A DNA stretch of 64,000 bases from Caulobacterales bacterium (GCA_017303355.1 JAFLCU010000001.1:372001-436000); one strand, 5' to 3'. Counted from the stretch's first letter, positions 51,501-60,899 are shown. Numbers and translations are program-made. The notes: a model not told the origin generated them from the sequence alone.

Positions 51501-52646
51501 ATGTTGCAGCTGTCCCGCGCCCGAAATATCGCCGATCTGCGCCTGCTGGCGCGGGCGCGGCTGCCCAGGATGGTGTTCGACTATATCGATGGCGGCGCCG
51601 ACGATGAGGTCACGCTCCGGCGCAACACGGCCGCGTTCCGGGACATCGAACTGGTGTGGGACACACTGAAAGATGTCGTCAATATCGACACCAGCGTGAC
51701 GCTGATGGGCGAGACCATGCGCTCGCCCTTCTTCATCAGCCCGACAGCGTCATCACGCCTGTTTCATCCGCGCGGCGGCGAGAGCGCGGTGGCGCGCGCC
51801 GCCAAGGCCGCGGGCGTCATGTACGCCTGCTCCACGCTTGCCTCGATAAGCATGGAAGAACTCGATCGCGTCGCGCCCGGGCCGAAATGGTTCCAGGTTT
51901 ATGTCTGGAAGGATCGCGAGTTGGTCGCCGAGACGCTCGCGCGCGCGAAGGCGGCGGGCTTCACGGGAATCATTCTCACGGTCGATCTGCCCGTGGCCGG
52001 CAATCGCGAGCGAGATTACGCTAACGATTTCACCATCCCGCCGAAAGTGACGTGGCGCACGGCCTCGCAGGCGTTGGCGCGGCCGGGCTATCTCTATGAT
52101 CTGATGACGACGCCGCGCATCGGCACGGCCAATTTCGCGCACCTCAAGAAGTTGGATGGCGGCCTGATCGATTTCGTCAACGCACAATTCGACCGCGGCG
52201 TCGATTGGAATGGCGCGGCCTGGATGCGCGACACGTGGAAGGGCAAGCTTGCGATCAAAGGCATCGCCACCGCCTCGGATGCGCGGCGCGCGGTTGAGCT
52301 TGGCGCCGATGCCGTGTGGGTTTCCAATCATGGCGGTCGCCAACTCGACACGGCGCCGGCCACGATCGATACCTTGCCGGCGATCGCCGACGCGGTGCGT
52401 GGCGATGCGGAGATCGTGCTCGATAGCGGCGTGCGACGCGGAACGGATATCGTGAAAGCGCTCGCGCTCGGGGCGAACGCGGTTGCGCTGGGGCGCGGCT
52501 ATTTGTGGGGTTTGGCGGCTGGTGGCGAGGCTGGCGTCGCCCGCGCGCTCACCATTTTCGACGAAGAATTGAGGCGCGCCATGGCCCTGCTCGGCCGCAC
52601 CTCGATCGCGGCGCTGACGCCCGATATTGTGTTCAAGCGTTCCTAG
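51501..52646 (+). CDS. lldD: FMN-dependent alpha-hydroxy-acid dehydrogenase (LldD paralogue)
   Basis: A 381-residue paralogue of the enzyme at 24165 from ATG 51501. Shared blocks include MVFDYIDGGADDEVTLRRN, SPTASSRLFHPRGGE, catalytic His in SNHGGRQLDT and DSGVRRGTDIVKALALGANA. It oxidises an L-2-hydroxy acid, probably lactate, feeding electrons to the respiratory chain. It is outside the rhamnose locus and is probably the housekeeping copy. The longer frame from 51453 has no signal or homology support. Its 3' end overlaps the opposite gene by 14 bases. Confidence 0.87.
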   Translation: MLQLSRARNIADLRLLARARLPRMVFDYIDGGADDEVTLRRNTAAFRDIELVWDTLKDVVNIDTSVTLMGETMRSPFFISPTASSRLFHPRGGESAVARAAKAAGVMYACSTLASISMEELDRVAPGPKWFQVYVWKDRELVAETLARAKAAGFTGIILTVDLPVAGNRERDYANDFTIPPKVTWRTASQALARPGYLYDLMTTPRIGTANFAHLKKLDGGLIDFVNAQFDRGVDWNGAAWMRDTWKGKLAIKGIATASDARRAVELGADAVWVSNHGGRQLDTAPATIDTLPAIADAVRGDAEIVLDSGVRRGTDIVKALALGANAVALGRGYLWGLAAGGEAGVARALTIFDEELRRAMALLGRTSIAALTPDIVFKRS

Positions 52647-53220
52647 GCGGCAAGGCTTCGTCGGGAACGGCGTCCAATCGCACCCCGCGCGGCATCGCCC
52701 GCAACACCCAGCGCCAGAACACAGGCAGCATCAGCAGAATGATGGCGAACTTTACAAGATTGGCGAAGGGCAACGTATCGAGCGGCGTGCGCACGGTGGT
52801 GAGCACGATCGCGAGTCCCGCGAGTCCAATCAGCGACGCCAGCAACAGGAAGAAATAGCGCTTCGGCGTATCGCCCATCAGCGCACGCGCCTTCGGATTT
52901 ACAATCGCCAGCCGCGCCAGCGCCGCGCGCACGAAGGCCGTGTAGCTCTCCGAGAGATTTTCGTATTCATCAGCGGCGACAAAGTGAGCGTTGTCGATCT
53001 CAATGCGGCGCTGGTGCTTGGGCTGCAACTCAAACACGTAGCGCCAGGGCCTACCGCGCGCCGGCTCCTCGCACAGGCGCACACTGACAATGTCCTTCCA
53101 GCGGTAGCGCCGTTCATGACCGGAGGCGCCACGCGTCACCAACGCGTCATCCTCGACACGCCATTCGCGCTCCCCGCTCGACACGCGACCCGCGCGCCTG
53201 CTGTAAATCACTGGCTCCAT
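52633..53220 (-). CDS. Hypothetical membrane protein
   Basis: A 195-residue protein: a hydrophilic PH-like N-terminal half (RYRWKDIVSVRLCEEPA, YVFELQPKHQRRIEID) and two membrane segments in the second half (FFLLLASLIGLAGLAIVLTT and LVKFAIILLMLPVFWRWVL). No specific family recognised. It is the last chromosomal gene before the integrated element. Confidence 0.75.
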   Translation of the reverse strand: MEPVIYSRRAGRVSSGEREWRVEDDALVTRGASGHERRYRWKDIVSVRLCEEPARGRPWRYVFELQPKHQRRIEIDNAHFVAADEYENLSESYTAFVRAALARLAIVNPKARALMGDTPKRYFFLLLASLIGLAGLAIVLTTVRTPLDTLPFANLVKFAIILLMLPVFWRWVLRAMPRGVRLDAVPDEALPPRNA

Positions 53221-53485
53221 GCCGGCTGAGGAACCTCGAAGGAGAAATCGTCCTCGTGCTTAGCATCGCTCGCCAAGCTCTTGAAAGCGCACGCACGCGT
53301 TACGCGCGGTAAAAGCGACTGGGCTTGCTATGCACCGCCCATGCGCGGCTCGCTTTGCGGCTGGCGCACCCGCGCGGAGTTTCTTCGAACGATCTCTTCG
53401 CGGTTCTGGCCACATGGGAAACGGTTCTAAAGTCGATTGGCTACACGGCCAACGATGAAGGCCGAAAGGCTCGGGAGGTGCGTGC
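53221..53485. other. Intergenic region holding the left end of the integrated element
   Basis: No gene is supported. It contains the 11-bp att-like repeat at 53362-53372. Sequence after it (TTCGAAC near 53383) faintly echoes the tRNA T-loop. Confidence 0.5.
53362..53372 (+). repeat. Distal att-like repeat (copy of tRNA-Arg 3' end)
   Basis: TGGCGCACCCG equals the CCA end, discriminator and acceptor strand of the tRNA-Arg at 59340, in the same orientation. Flanking bases differ, so the match is exactly 11 bases. Confidence 0.6.
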
Positions 53486-53872
53486 ATGACGCCTCCCAAT
53501 CCGCCAAAGTCCGCCCCATTTAGTCTCCGTCTGACCTTTGAGGAGCGCGCGGCGCTCGAAAAAGCCGCCGGAAACCTGCCGCTTGGCGCTTACATCAAGC
53601 TCAAGGCATTCGATGGGCGGCCCCTCCAACTCCAGGGGCAAGGCGTGCGCCGCCCAGTCAAAGACCCGGAGGCGCTGGCCCAAGTCCTGGCCCTCCTGGG
53701 CCGGGCGCGCCTTTCCAACAACCTCAACCAGCTCGCTCACGCTGCTAACACGGGCTCTCTGCCGGTCACGCCCGAGACGCTGGCGGCGATCCAGGAGGCA
53801 TGCGCCGAAGTCACCATGATGCGCCAAGCGCTGCTCCAGGCCCTCGGGCAACGCTCGGGCCTTGAGGCATGA
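53486..53872 (+). CDS. MobC-like plasmid mobilisation protein
   Basis: A 128-residue protein. FSLRLTFEERAALEKAAGNL is an RHH-like opening, followed by LGAYIKLKAFDG, ALLGRARLSNNLNQLAHAAN and a C-terminal helix. This matches relaxosome accessory (MobC) proteins that help the relaxase open oriT. It precedes the relaxase remnant by 3 bases. It seems intact. Confidence 0.8.
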   Translation: MTPPNPPKSAPFSLRLTFEERAALEKAAGNLPLGAYIKLKAFDGRPLQLQGQGVRRPVKDPEALAQVLALLGRARLSNNLNQLAHAANTGSLPVTPETLAAIQEACAEVTMMRQALLQALGQRSGLEA

Positions 53873-53875
53873 GCC

Positions 53876-54337
53876 ATGATCCTCAAAGGTTCGCAGCGCG
53901 GCGGGGCAAAGGCGCTCGGGGATCATCTCCTCAAGACCACTGAAAATGAGCATGTCGAAGTCCATGAGGTCCGGGGCTTTCTGGCCTCGGACCTGCTCGG
54001 CGCGCTGCGGGAGGCGGAAGCCACCGCCAAGGGGACCCGCTGCAAGCAATTCATGTTCTCGGTCTCGCTCAACCCGCCGGAGCGCGAATGCGTCCGGGTT
54101 GCGGACTTCGAAAAGGCGCTGGATGAAATCGAAATACGCAACGGCTTGACCGGCCAGCCGCGCGTCATCGTCTTTCACGAAAAGGAAGGCCGCAGGCATC
54201 GATCTCTCTTGGGGTCAGGGTTGCGCATGCAACCGCTGCCCTTCGGCGAGAACGGGGTGTGCAAACGGAAAGAAAAATCGACGGCGGGCGCAGGCGCGCT
54301 TTGCGACGAGCCTCGGGAGACCGCCTATTGTTCTTGA
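53876..54337 (+). pseudogene. Truncated relaxase (MobA/VirD2-like)
   Basis: The first 108 residues or so look genuine: MILKGSQRGGAKALGDHLL, HEVRGFLASDLLGALREAEA, CKQFMFSVSLNPPE and VIVFHEKEGRRH, where the histidine motif of the relaxase should continue with further histidines. After about 54200 the reading becomes unrelated (SLLGSGLRMQPLPF) and stops at 54337. Intact relatives are several hundred residues long. The catalytic domain is therefore lost at the junction near 54200, and the element could not transfer with this copy. Confidence 0.8.
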
Positions 54338-54376
54338 AGTGCGCTGAGGGGCTGGCCCCTAAGTCTTTGCGCGAGG

Positions 54377-54412
54377 GCTTCAAAGAAAGAGGCCGCCTAA
54401 GCAGCGGCCTCC
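54377..54412 (-). terminator. Rho-independent terminator of the ardC remnant
   Basis: On the minus strand stem GAGGCCGC / GCGGCCTC (54411-54404 with 54396-54389) is followed by TTTCTTTG. The TAG stop of the ArdC frame lies in its loop. Confidence 0.75.
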
Positions 54413-54565
54413 CTTCGCTCGGCCTGCAATTCGTGCAGGAAATTGCAGGCGCGCTCGGCGTGGGCGGCAGCGGAGAAGATCGCGCGCTTGTCGTCGCGCA
54501 GGACCTTGAGCCAGTGCTCGATGTAGGCGGCATGGTCGTCACGGTCGCGAGCAAACCAAGGCCAA
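54397..54565 (-). pseudogene. ArdC antirestriction protein, C-terminal remnant
   Basis: Fifty-odd residues in frame with the stop at 54397: DDHAAYIEHWLKVLRDDKRA then IFSAAAHAERACNFL, which matches the C-terminal end of ArdC-type antirestriction proteins carried by plasmids and ICEs. The N-terminal ssDNA-binding and metalloprotease parts are missing; sequence beyond about 54565 belongs to the TcmP remnant on the other strand. Confidence 0.75.
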
Positions 54566-54845
54566 GCACTACATTTTGAAGAGCTACCTTCAAGCGCTCG
54601 CATTCAAAGTCCTGACCTTCTCCGACATTACATACGTCGATGGTTTTTCCGGCCCTTGGAAGAGCCAGACAGAAGACTTCAAAGACTCATCGTTTATGAT
54701 TGCGATCGGCGTGCTTCGTGATGCGCAGGCCAAGTACCACGAGCGACCCGGCGTTCCTCGTCGCCGCATCCGTTGTTTTCTTTCAGAAAGCAACGCTGAA
54801 GCCTTCGCACAATTGCAAACCGCAGTAGCGCCTTATCACAAGCCC
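54550..54845 (+). pseudogene. TcmP (three-Cys-motif partner) N-terminal remnant
   Basis: Plus-strand frame reading TKAKHYILKSYLQALAFKVL, then ITYVDGFSGPWKSQTEDFKD and RRIRCFLSESNAEAFAQL. The YVDGFSGPW block and following helix match the start of TcmP proteins, a family seen in mobile islands and defence-associated loci. The recognisable sequence ends near 54845, where a minus-strand gene fragment begins. Both ends are abrupt: the upstream start codon is also missing. Confidence 0.65.
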
Positions 54846-54859
54846 GCTGAGCCGATTTG

Positions 54860-55680
54860 CTTCGCAGGATGTAGATCGTGCCACTCGCAAGATCATCGTC
54901 ATCGGTTTGGCCGGAAAACAGCGGGCCAGCGCCAGGCTCTGATACACGGCGACTGGTTTCATCCTTGTAGAGGGCGCGTTGAAGGGAGCGCAGCAAGAGG
55001 TTGTTCTCTGTACCGTTCGAGTAGATGACACGTAAGCGTGCATCGAACTGCCCGTTGGGCGCTTTGAACTGCTCGCCGACTTCCGCGATATATGCCGTCT
55101 GACCGCCCAAAATGAAGAAATCGCCTTCCTTCACATCAGCTTTCAGGAACCCGGCGTCTTTGCGGATGCGCCGGGTAATCCGAACACCGGATTCAATTTC
55201 CTTTGCTGCACGTTCGAAAAGCGGCTTGAAGCGTTCGAAATCCTCGCACTTCTCGCGGTTGGCGATCTCCTCCGCCTCACGTTTTTCTGCGCTCGTGCGC
55301 ACGTGGCGAAGCTCGGTGATATCCGAAGCGCCCGCCGCTCCTTCCAGTTCGGCTAAAAGCTCATCATCGTCCATTGTCTCAGCAGGCGGGGGGAGCGCGC
55401 TCTCAGCTCCAACCAAGAGCCCTTGATGGTCGAGCGGCTCAAGGAGCGCACGGCACTCTTCAAGAGTGCGGAGACGATCAAGCCGGACGGCATAAAGGCG
55501 CTCGAATATGTCCTTGTCTTCACCGTGCAGGGGCGCGCGTCCGTGCTGCTCGCGAAAACGCTGGATATCCTCAAAGCCCGCAATTATGCGCTCATCGCGC
55601 GCAGAACGTCCGCCCTTCTTTTCTGATTGGGCGAACTCGTCGAGTTCGTCGCGCAGTTCATCAAGGTCGAGATCACTCAT
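54860..55680 (-). pseudogene. GIY-YIG nuclease-family protein truncated in its catalytic domain
   Basis: From ATG 55680 (MSDLDLDELRDELDEFAQ) a 270-residue natural-looking protein runs to SGTIYILRSKS. The last block is the first strand of a T5orf172-type GIY-YIG domain; what follows (AQRACDKALLRFAIV) reads into the TcmP fragment and is unrelated. The N-terminal part is acidic and helical, and the middle holds ITRRIRKDAGFLKADVKEGD and an RNA/DNA-binding-like beta domain. The start overlaps the helicase stop by 8 bases, so the two genes formed an operon and probably a functional pair. The catalytic residues after GIY are lost. Confidence 0.75.
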
Positions 55681-57229
55681 AACGCCCCTCATCCTTGAAC
55701 CGGACGAACGCCGCCGCGCCTTCGGCCATTCTTCTCTCCCAGGCGTCGGTCGAGCTGATCGAGGGAAGCCTTCCGCGCTCCTTCTTGAACTTGACGGCCC
55801 GCACAGCAAGTTCCTTGGCTTCTTCGGGCGTCAGGCTCGTGCGCTTGGCGGCGATGGCTGCCGCCACTTGCTTGAGGCTTTCTTCGCTCATGGTCTTGGC
55901 GAGGATCGAGTAGGCTTCGCCAAACGGGTTAATGCGGTCGATCAGGTCAATGTCGAGTTCGCGCACATCCATCGCAAATTTGCGGACGCCATCGATGAGC
56001 GCCGTGTTTGCCTTGGGTTCCCCATCAATACCGCCCAAAGCATTTTGCTTGGCCTGCTGCGTCAGCGTGAGCGCGGCGATGGCGTGCTGGCGCACGGCTT
56101 CCTGATCTTCATCATCCAGCTCAGGGTACTTGTCCTTGATGATCTTGCCGAGACGCACCTGCGTCAGCTCTTCTGGCACAAGTTCCTCATCGAACAATCC
56201 GCGCTCGATTGCCGTCTTGTCCTGCACGAAGGAGGCAATCACCTCGTTCAAGTCTTCCTGGCAGATACGGACGGCTTCTTTGCTCTTCGGTGCGGCGAGG
56301 CCCTTGATCTCGATTTCAAACTTGCCGCTCTCTTCGTTGAATCCAACGTTGCACTTGTTCGGATCGTATCCGCCCTCGCCATAGTCAAAGCCCGGCGTTG
56401 CCGTGTTGCTGGGGTTCTTCGGTTTGAACTCGAAGCGCGGCGCGAGAACTTGCTCCATCAGCAGACTGGCTGCGATGGCTTTCAGCGTGTCGTTGATGGC
56501 TTCGGTGACGATCTCCTCGGCAGCATCGGGTTCGGCGATCAGATTGGTAAACCGGGCGCGCACTTTGCCCGGTGCATCGCGTGTCGCGCGTCCAATGATC
56601 TGCACAATCTCAGTGAGGCTGGAGCGATAGCCTACGGTTAGAGCATGCTCGCACCAAATCCAGTCGAAACCTTCCTTGGCCATGCCGAGCGCGATGATGA
56701 TGTCCACATGCTCGCGGTTGTTCTTCTGCGAAGGGTCTTTCAGCGCCGCCGACACGCGGTCGCGTTTGGAAGAATCATCGTCCACCAGATCGGCGATCCG
56801 CAGCATCTTACCTGCCGGGGTCTTGACGAGCTGGAAGCCCGTCGCCGGGTCCACCCCCTCCCAGGAGCCGAGCGCGTGGATGATGTGTTCAACCTCCTTG
56901 ATCTTGTCGCCCATGCTTTCGCGCGAGTTCACGCTCGGTATGTGGATGATCGTCTTTTCGTTGGCGTCCAGGACATTGAGGATGTCATCGGCGTATGCGC
57001 CGGAGTAGAAGAAGTACCCGATGTCGAGCCGCTTGAGATGCTCGTACCCATTGAGCTGCTCATAGTAGGTATAGGTAACGGTATCGAACTTGGCCTCATC
57101 ATGGGGCGCGAGGACCGGAACCGCGTCTCCCCGGAAGTATGAGCCTGTCATCGCCACGATATGCACGCGGTCGCGCGCGATCAGCGCGCCGAGATGCTGC
57201 CCGAGCTTGCTGTCAGGATCGGCGGACAT
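55673..57229 (-). pseudogene. SF2 DEAD/DEAH helicase lacking its N-terminal ATP-binding part
   Basis: A 518-residue frame whose first residues run into DSKLGQHLGALIARDRVHIV and AMTGSYFRGD (motif III position), then a helicase C-terminal domain with IIIALGMAKEGFDWIW, EIVQIIGRATRDAPGK (motif VI) and a long C-terminal region ending AAFVRFKDEGRYE. Walker A (motif I) and the DExx box are absent: the gene is cut at about 57229, the same place where a plus-strand fragment starts. It could not hydrolyse ATP as it stands. Operon partner of the GIY-YIG gene. Confidence 0.78.
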
Positions 57230-57500
57230 CCTGCGTGATCTTCGTGGCGAGTTCTACGATACGAAAACGGGGGACGAGGTCATGTTGGACATGGAGCCTT
57301 TGGAGGCAGCGTCGCCTTTCTGGTTCCGGGACTCGCTGCTGAAGCCCTGCGCGTTCACTCGTCAACCGCGCGTGAAACGCCAGGTCTTTGAGCAGTGGCG
57401 TGTAGCCTTGACCATCCTTCGGGCGCATTGCCCGACCGGGATGTACTGGGGGAAAGTCGCAAACGAGTTCACTCCATACGTCGATACGAAGCAGGCTTGA
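57228..57500 (+). pseudogene. C-terminal fragment of an unrecognised protein
   Basis: A plus-strand frame of about 90 residues (LRDLRGEFYDTKTGDEVMLD, RVKRQVFEQWRVALTILRAH, GMYWGKVANEFTPYV) ends at 57500. It has a natural composition but no start codon of its own at the junction, which coincides with the helicase truncation. I do not recognise the family. Confidence 0.35.
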
Positions 57501-57841
57501 GGACATCCGGGACGACGCTAGGTCCGCAAGCGAAGTTTCTGGCGTAGTTTTCTCCGAAGACGAGCGGGTCGGCCTTGGCCGACTTGCTCACTTCGGGGGG
57601 CATCGCTCTCCCCAAAATACGCCGCCCCCCAACGGGCCGCGCACCGTCTATCACCTCAAGTAGGTTTTCCCGTCTGTCAAAGTCATCTTGCGCGTCCGGC
57701 ACTTCGCCCGACGCTGCAAAGGCAACAGAGGGGAGAATGTATCCAGCACGCCCATCGCCGCAGGGCAAAAGCGGCATATCCGAGACCTGGAACGGCGTCG
57801 CGGCAGTGGTGGCGGTCGTCGCCACGTTTTTTATCACGCCC
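57501..57841. other. Region without a supported gene upstream of the recombinase
   Basis: Open frames exist on both strands (minus 57469-57948, and the plus-strand upstream part of the recombinase frame) but neither shows a conserved pattern or a ribosome-binding site. No clear hairpin or repeat was seen. Confidence 0.4.
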
Positions 57842-59339
57842 ATGTTTTTCCAAATCACGGTGGGCTGCCGCGTGTCTGGCGTGAAGCAGACCACGCGCGG
57901 CGATGGTCTTTCCAGCCAGGAGACGCGCTGCCGCGAATACGCGGCCATGCGCGGCTATGAGGTCGTTGAAGTCTTCAAGGACGATTTGTCGGGAAGCCTC
58001 ATCAATCGGCCCGGCATGAAGGCGATGCTGGCTTTCCTCAAGCGCCACCGCAAGAACACCCATGTTGTTCTGATCGACGACATCAGCCGCCTTGCGCGCG
58101 GCGTGCTGGCCCACTGGGAGCTGCGCTCGGCCATCGATGGCGCGGGTGGGATTTTGGAATCCCCGTCGCTCGAATTTGGCGAAGGCAGCGATAGCCAGCT
58201 CATCGAGAACTTGCTCGCCAGTGTCTCTCAGCATCAGCGCCAGAAGAACGGTGAGCAAACCAAGAACCGAATGCGCGGTCGCGTGCTCAATGGTTATTGG
58301 TGCCATTATCCGCCTGTGGGGTATCGCTATGAGCGCTCCTCGCAAGGCAAAATCATGGTGCCTGACGAGCCGGTCGCATCCTATGTGCGCGAGGCCCTGG
58401 AGGGCTTCGCCAGCGAGCGCTTCGGCACGCAAGCCGAAGTGAAGCGCTTTCTCGAAGCCCAAGCGCTCTATCCGAAGAACCGGGACGGCGAAGTCACCAA
58501 CCAGCGGGTCAAGGACCTGCTGACCCAGCCGCTCTATGCGGGCTACATCGAAATGCCCAAGTGGGACATCTCCCTACGCCCCGCTCGGCATGAGGGGCTC
58601 ATCAGCTTCGAGACCTTCAATCGCATCCAGGACCGGCTGGAGGGCCGCGCGCGCGTACCCGCACGCACAGACCTCAGCCAGGACTTCCCGCTGCGCGGTT
58701 TCGTGCTGTGCGGCGATTGCGGCAAGCCTCTGACGGCGAACTGGTCCAAGGGCCAATACAGCCGCTTTCCCTACTACCTCTGCCGCAACAAGTGCTGCGT
58801 GAGCGCAGGCAAGTCGGTCCGACGTGAGGTTGTCGAAGGCGAGTTCGAGGCACTCCTCAAGTCGCTGACGCCCTCGCCAGAGCTGTTTGCTCTCGCTGAG
58901 GCGATCTTCCGTGACCTCTGGGACCAGCGCATCGAAGCTTCTGGCGCGCAGCGCAAGCACATGACGGCGGAGATTTCACAGATCGAGCGCAAGATCGAGC
59001 AACTGGTCGAACGGCTCCTCAGCGCCGAGAGCGAGACCGTGGTTCGCGTCTATGAAAATCAGATCGGAAAGCTGGAGTCCGAGAAGCACGTTTTGAACGA
59101 GCGGATCGCGAATTGCGGGCGTCCGCTCGCTACCTACGAGGACAGTTTTCGAACTGCGATGAGCTTTCTCTCAAACCCTTGGAATCTCTGGTCTTCCGAC
59201 CGCATGGAGGACAAGAGAACGGTGCTGAAACTCGCCTTTGCGGGCAATCTCGCATACAGCCGCAATGAAGGCTTTCGAACTGCTGAAATCGCCTTGCCGT
59301 TCAAGGCTTTGGCGGATTTTCAGGACGGAAAAAGTGAAA
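57842..59339 (+). CDS. Large serine recombinase (integrase of the element)
   Basis: From ATG 57842 ([17 protein letters not shown]) about 499 residues run to the tRNA; the frame stays open to 59680. The resolvase domain holds the catalytic serine in [40 protein letters not shown] and [11 protein letters not shown]. Then come the recombinase domain ([27 protein letters not shown]), a zinc ribbon (LCGDCGKPL ... YLCRNKCC) and a coiled coil (about 380-450). It would integrate the element at the tRNA-Arg. Beyond 59339 the frame reads antisense to the tRNA ([11 protein letters not shown]), so the true C-terminus is uncertain. Confidence 0.88.
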
Positions 59340-59350
59340 TGGCGCACCCG
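59340..59350 (+). repeat. Proximal att-like repeat at the tRNA-Arg 3' end
   Basis: TGGCGCACCCG, part of the tRNA gene, repeated at 53362-53372. Confidence 0.6.
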
Positions 59351-59416
59351 ACAGGATTCGAACCTGTGACCTTTGCCTTCGGAGGGCAACGCTCTATCCA
59401 GCTGAGCTACGGGTGC
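59340..59416 (-). tRNA. tRNA-Arg (anticodon CCG), integration target
   Basis: Minus-strand cloverleaf: acceptor GCACCCG / CGGGTGC, D-arm GCTC...GAGC, anticodon stem TTGCC / GGCAA around CTCCGAA (anticodon CCG), T-arm ACAGGTTCGAATCCTGT and encoded CCA. Its 3' end faces the integrated element, whose recombinase frame runs into it. Confidence 0.96.
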
Positions 59417-59493
59417 GGAGTTTGGCCGAGGGCCAAACGGGGCACACCTCTAGCTGAGCTGGACAGCGAAAGCGAGCCTCGGGAGGCGCTGGA

Positions 59494-60381
59494 ATGCGGA
59501 GATTGTGCGCGGCGCTGCTGCTGGCTTCGGTCTGGGTCCTGGCGGCCTGCGAGCGGCCGGCGCCGCCTGCGGCGACCGCGCCCGCGCTCTGGCGGGTCAG
59601 TGATTCGGATAGCGAAATCTGGCTGTTCGGCTCGGTGCACGTGCTGCCGCCGGAGCTCGCATGGCGCAATGAGCGGCTGAACGAGGCGTTCGCAGCGGCC
59701 GACGAGTTCGTCACGGAAACCGACACCGATCCCGAAACGGCAGCCGCCTTTCCGGCGCTGGCGCGGCGTTACGGCACGCTGCCCGAAGACCAATCGCTGC
59801 GCGCGCTGCTGAACGCGAACGATGCAGCCCGCCTCGACCAGGCCGCCCGAGATTTTCGGCTGGACGCCGCCGCGCTCGATCGGATGCGGCCTTGGTTCGC
59901 CGCGCTGCAGCTGTCCTACGCGTACGCCCTGCGCGAAGGCCACGTTTCAGAAGCCGGTGTTGAGGCGGTGCTTTCGGCGGAAGCGCGGGCGCGCGGCAAA
60001 CGCATGAGTTTTTTCGAAACGCCGGAAGAACAGATTCAGATTCTCGCGAACCTCGCGCCTGAGGACGAACGGCACTTTCTCTCCGTCACGCTGCGCCAGT
60101 TTGAAGGCGATGGCGCCGCACTCGATGCGATGGATCAGGCCTGGGCGCGCGGTGACATCGACGCACTTGCGCGCGATCTGCAGGCGCAATGGCGCGAGGC
60201 CGGCCCGGCCATCCATGAAGCCGTCATCCTGCGCCGCAATCGTGCATGGGCGGAGGAAATTGCGCACCGACTTGAAGGCTCGGGCGTGATTTTTGTCACG
60301 GTCGGCGCGGCGCATCTCGTCGGCGAAGGCAATGTCGTCGACGATCTGCGCGCGCGTGGGATCGCGGTTGAAGGCCCCTAA
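59494..60381 (+). CDS. TraB/GumN-family lipoprotein
   Basis: A 295-residue protein with lipoprotein signal [14 protein letters not shown]. The TraB/GumN fold shows its GxxH motif in [11 protein letters not shown] (about 47-57), a conserved acidic EFVTETD, and the second GxxH-like site in [18 protein letters not shown] near the end. Members are metalloprotease-like and often periplasmic; function is not established. Convergent with the next gene, overlapping by 4 bases. Confidence 0.88.
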   Translation: MRRLCAALLLASVWVLAACERPAPPAATAPALWRVSDSDSEIWLFGSVHVLPPELAWRNERLNEAFAAADEFVTETDTDPETAAAFPALARRYGTLPEDQSLRALLNANDAARLDQAARDFRLDAAALDRMRPWFAALQLSYAYALREGHVSEAGVEAVLSAEARARGKRMSFFETPEEQIQILANLAPEDERHFLSVTLRQFEGDGAALDAMDQAWARGDIDALARDLQAQWREAGPAIHEAVILRRNRAWAEEIAHRLEGSGVIFVTVGAAHLVGEGNVVDDLRARGIAVEGP

Positions 60382-60899
60382 CCGGCCGGCGGCGGGCGCA
60401 CGATGCGGCCTTGCAGGTTCGCCTGCACTTCGCGGGCGTCGAAGGCGTTGGCGTCGTCAGCAGGCTTACGGCCGCTGAACATTGCTATCTCGGCGACGGC
60501 TTCATAGCGCGTCACTTCGCGATAGCTGGACGGCTCGTTCCCGAACGGATCGTACCACGGGCTCCAGCCCCGGCGTGGCGAGAAATACCAATAGTCGAAA
60601 CCGAAGCGCGGCGAACGCGTGCCCGTGCCCTGCAGGCGCGAATGCTCTTCCGTGTCGCGATTGGCGACGATGAAATAATCATGGCCGCGCTCCAAAGTGA
60701 GCTCGGCGGCGCGGTAGAGCAAATAGGTCTCAACCGTCTCACGATCCGTCAGCGTGTTGCCGCGGAAGGTAATGCGCAGACGATTATTCTCGATCTGCTG
60801 CTCTTGAAATCCGTACGCGTTCGGCGCGCCCGGCTGATAGGGCGTGGCGGTTGCGCACGCCGCCAGCAGCGCGGCGGCAGCCAGCACGAGCATTCGCAT
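60378..60899 (-). CDS. CC0125/CC1285-type lipoprotein
   Basis: A 173-residue lipoprotein (signal LVLAAAALLAACATATP). The blocks TPYQPGAPNAYGFQEQQIEN, RLRITFRGNTLTDRETVETY and LLYRAAELTLERGHDYFIVA are those of the CC0125/CC1285 family of Caulobacterales and relatives. Function unknown; envelope location expected. Its presence supports the taxonomic guess. Confidence 0.85.
   Translation of the reverse strand: MRMLVLAAAALLAACATATPYQPGAPNAYGFQEQQIENNRLRITFRGNTLTDRETVETYLLYRAAELTLERGHDYFIVANRDTEEHSRLQGTGTRSPRFGFDYWYFSPRRGWSPWYDPFGNEPSSYREVTRYEAVAEIAMFSGRKPADDANAFDAREVQANLQGRIVRPPPAG

Larger units (their letters stand above)
53362..59350. mobile_element. Decayed integrative/mobilizable element at tRNA-Arg
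   Basis: The segment lies between direct copies of TGGCGCACCCG (53362-53372 and 59340-59350), the second being the last 11 bases of the tRNA-Arg gene. It holds mobilisation genes at one end, a serine recombinase at the tRNA end, and truncated accessory genes in between (relaxase, ArdC, TcmP, GIY-YIG, helicase). Several neighbouring genes end at the same junctions, which points to internal deletions. Confidence 0.75.

Noticed and set aside
54576..55028. 150-residue protein starting at the TcmP remnant
   Set aside because: Only the part up to about 54845 resembles TcmP; the rest is antisense to the GIY-YIG gene, so it is a broken gene and not a novel protein.
57469..57948. 159-residue minus-strand frame upstream of the recombinase
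   Set aside because: Half overlaps the recombinase start region; the remainder has no recognisable motif or start signal.
59340..59680. C-terminal domain of the recombinase beyond the tRNA
   Set aside because: The peptide [11 protein letters not shown]... is the well-known reading of the strand opposite a tRNA, and the rest is antisense or out of frame with the TraB/GumN gene.
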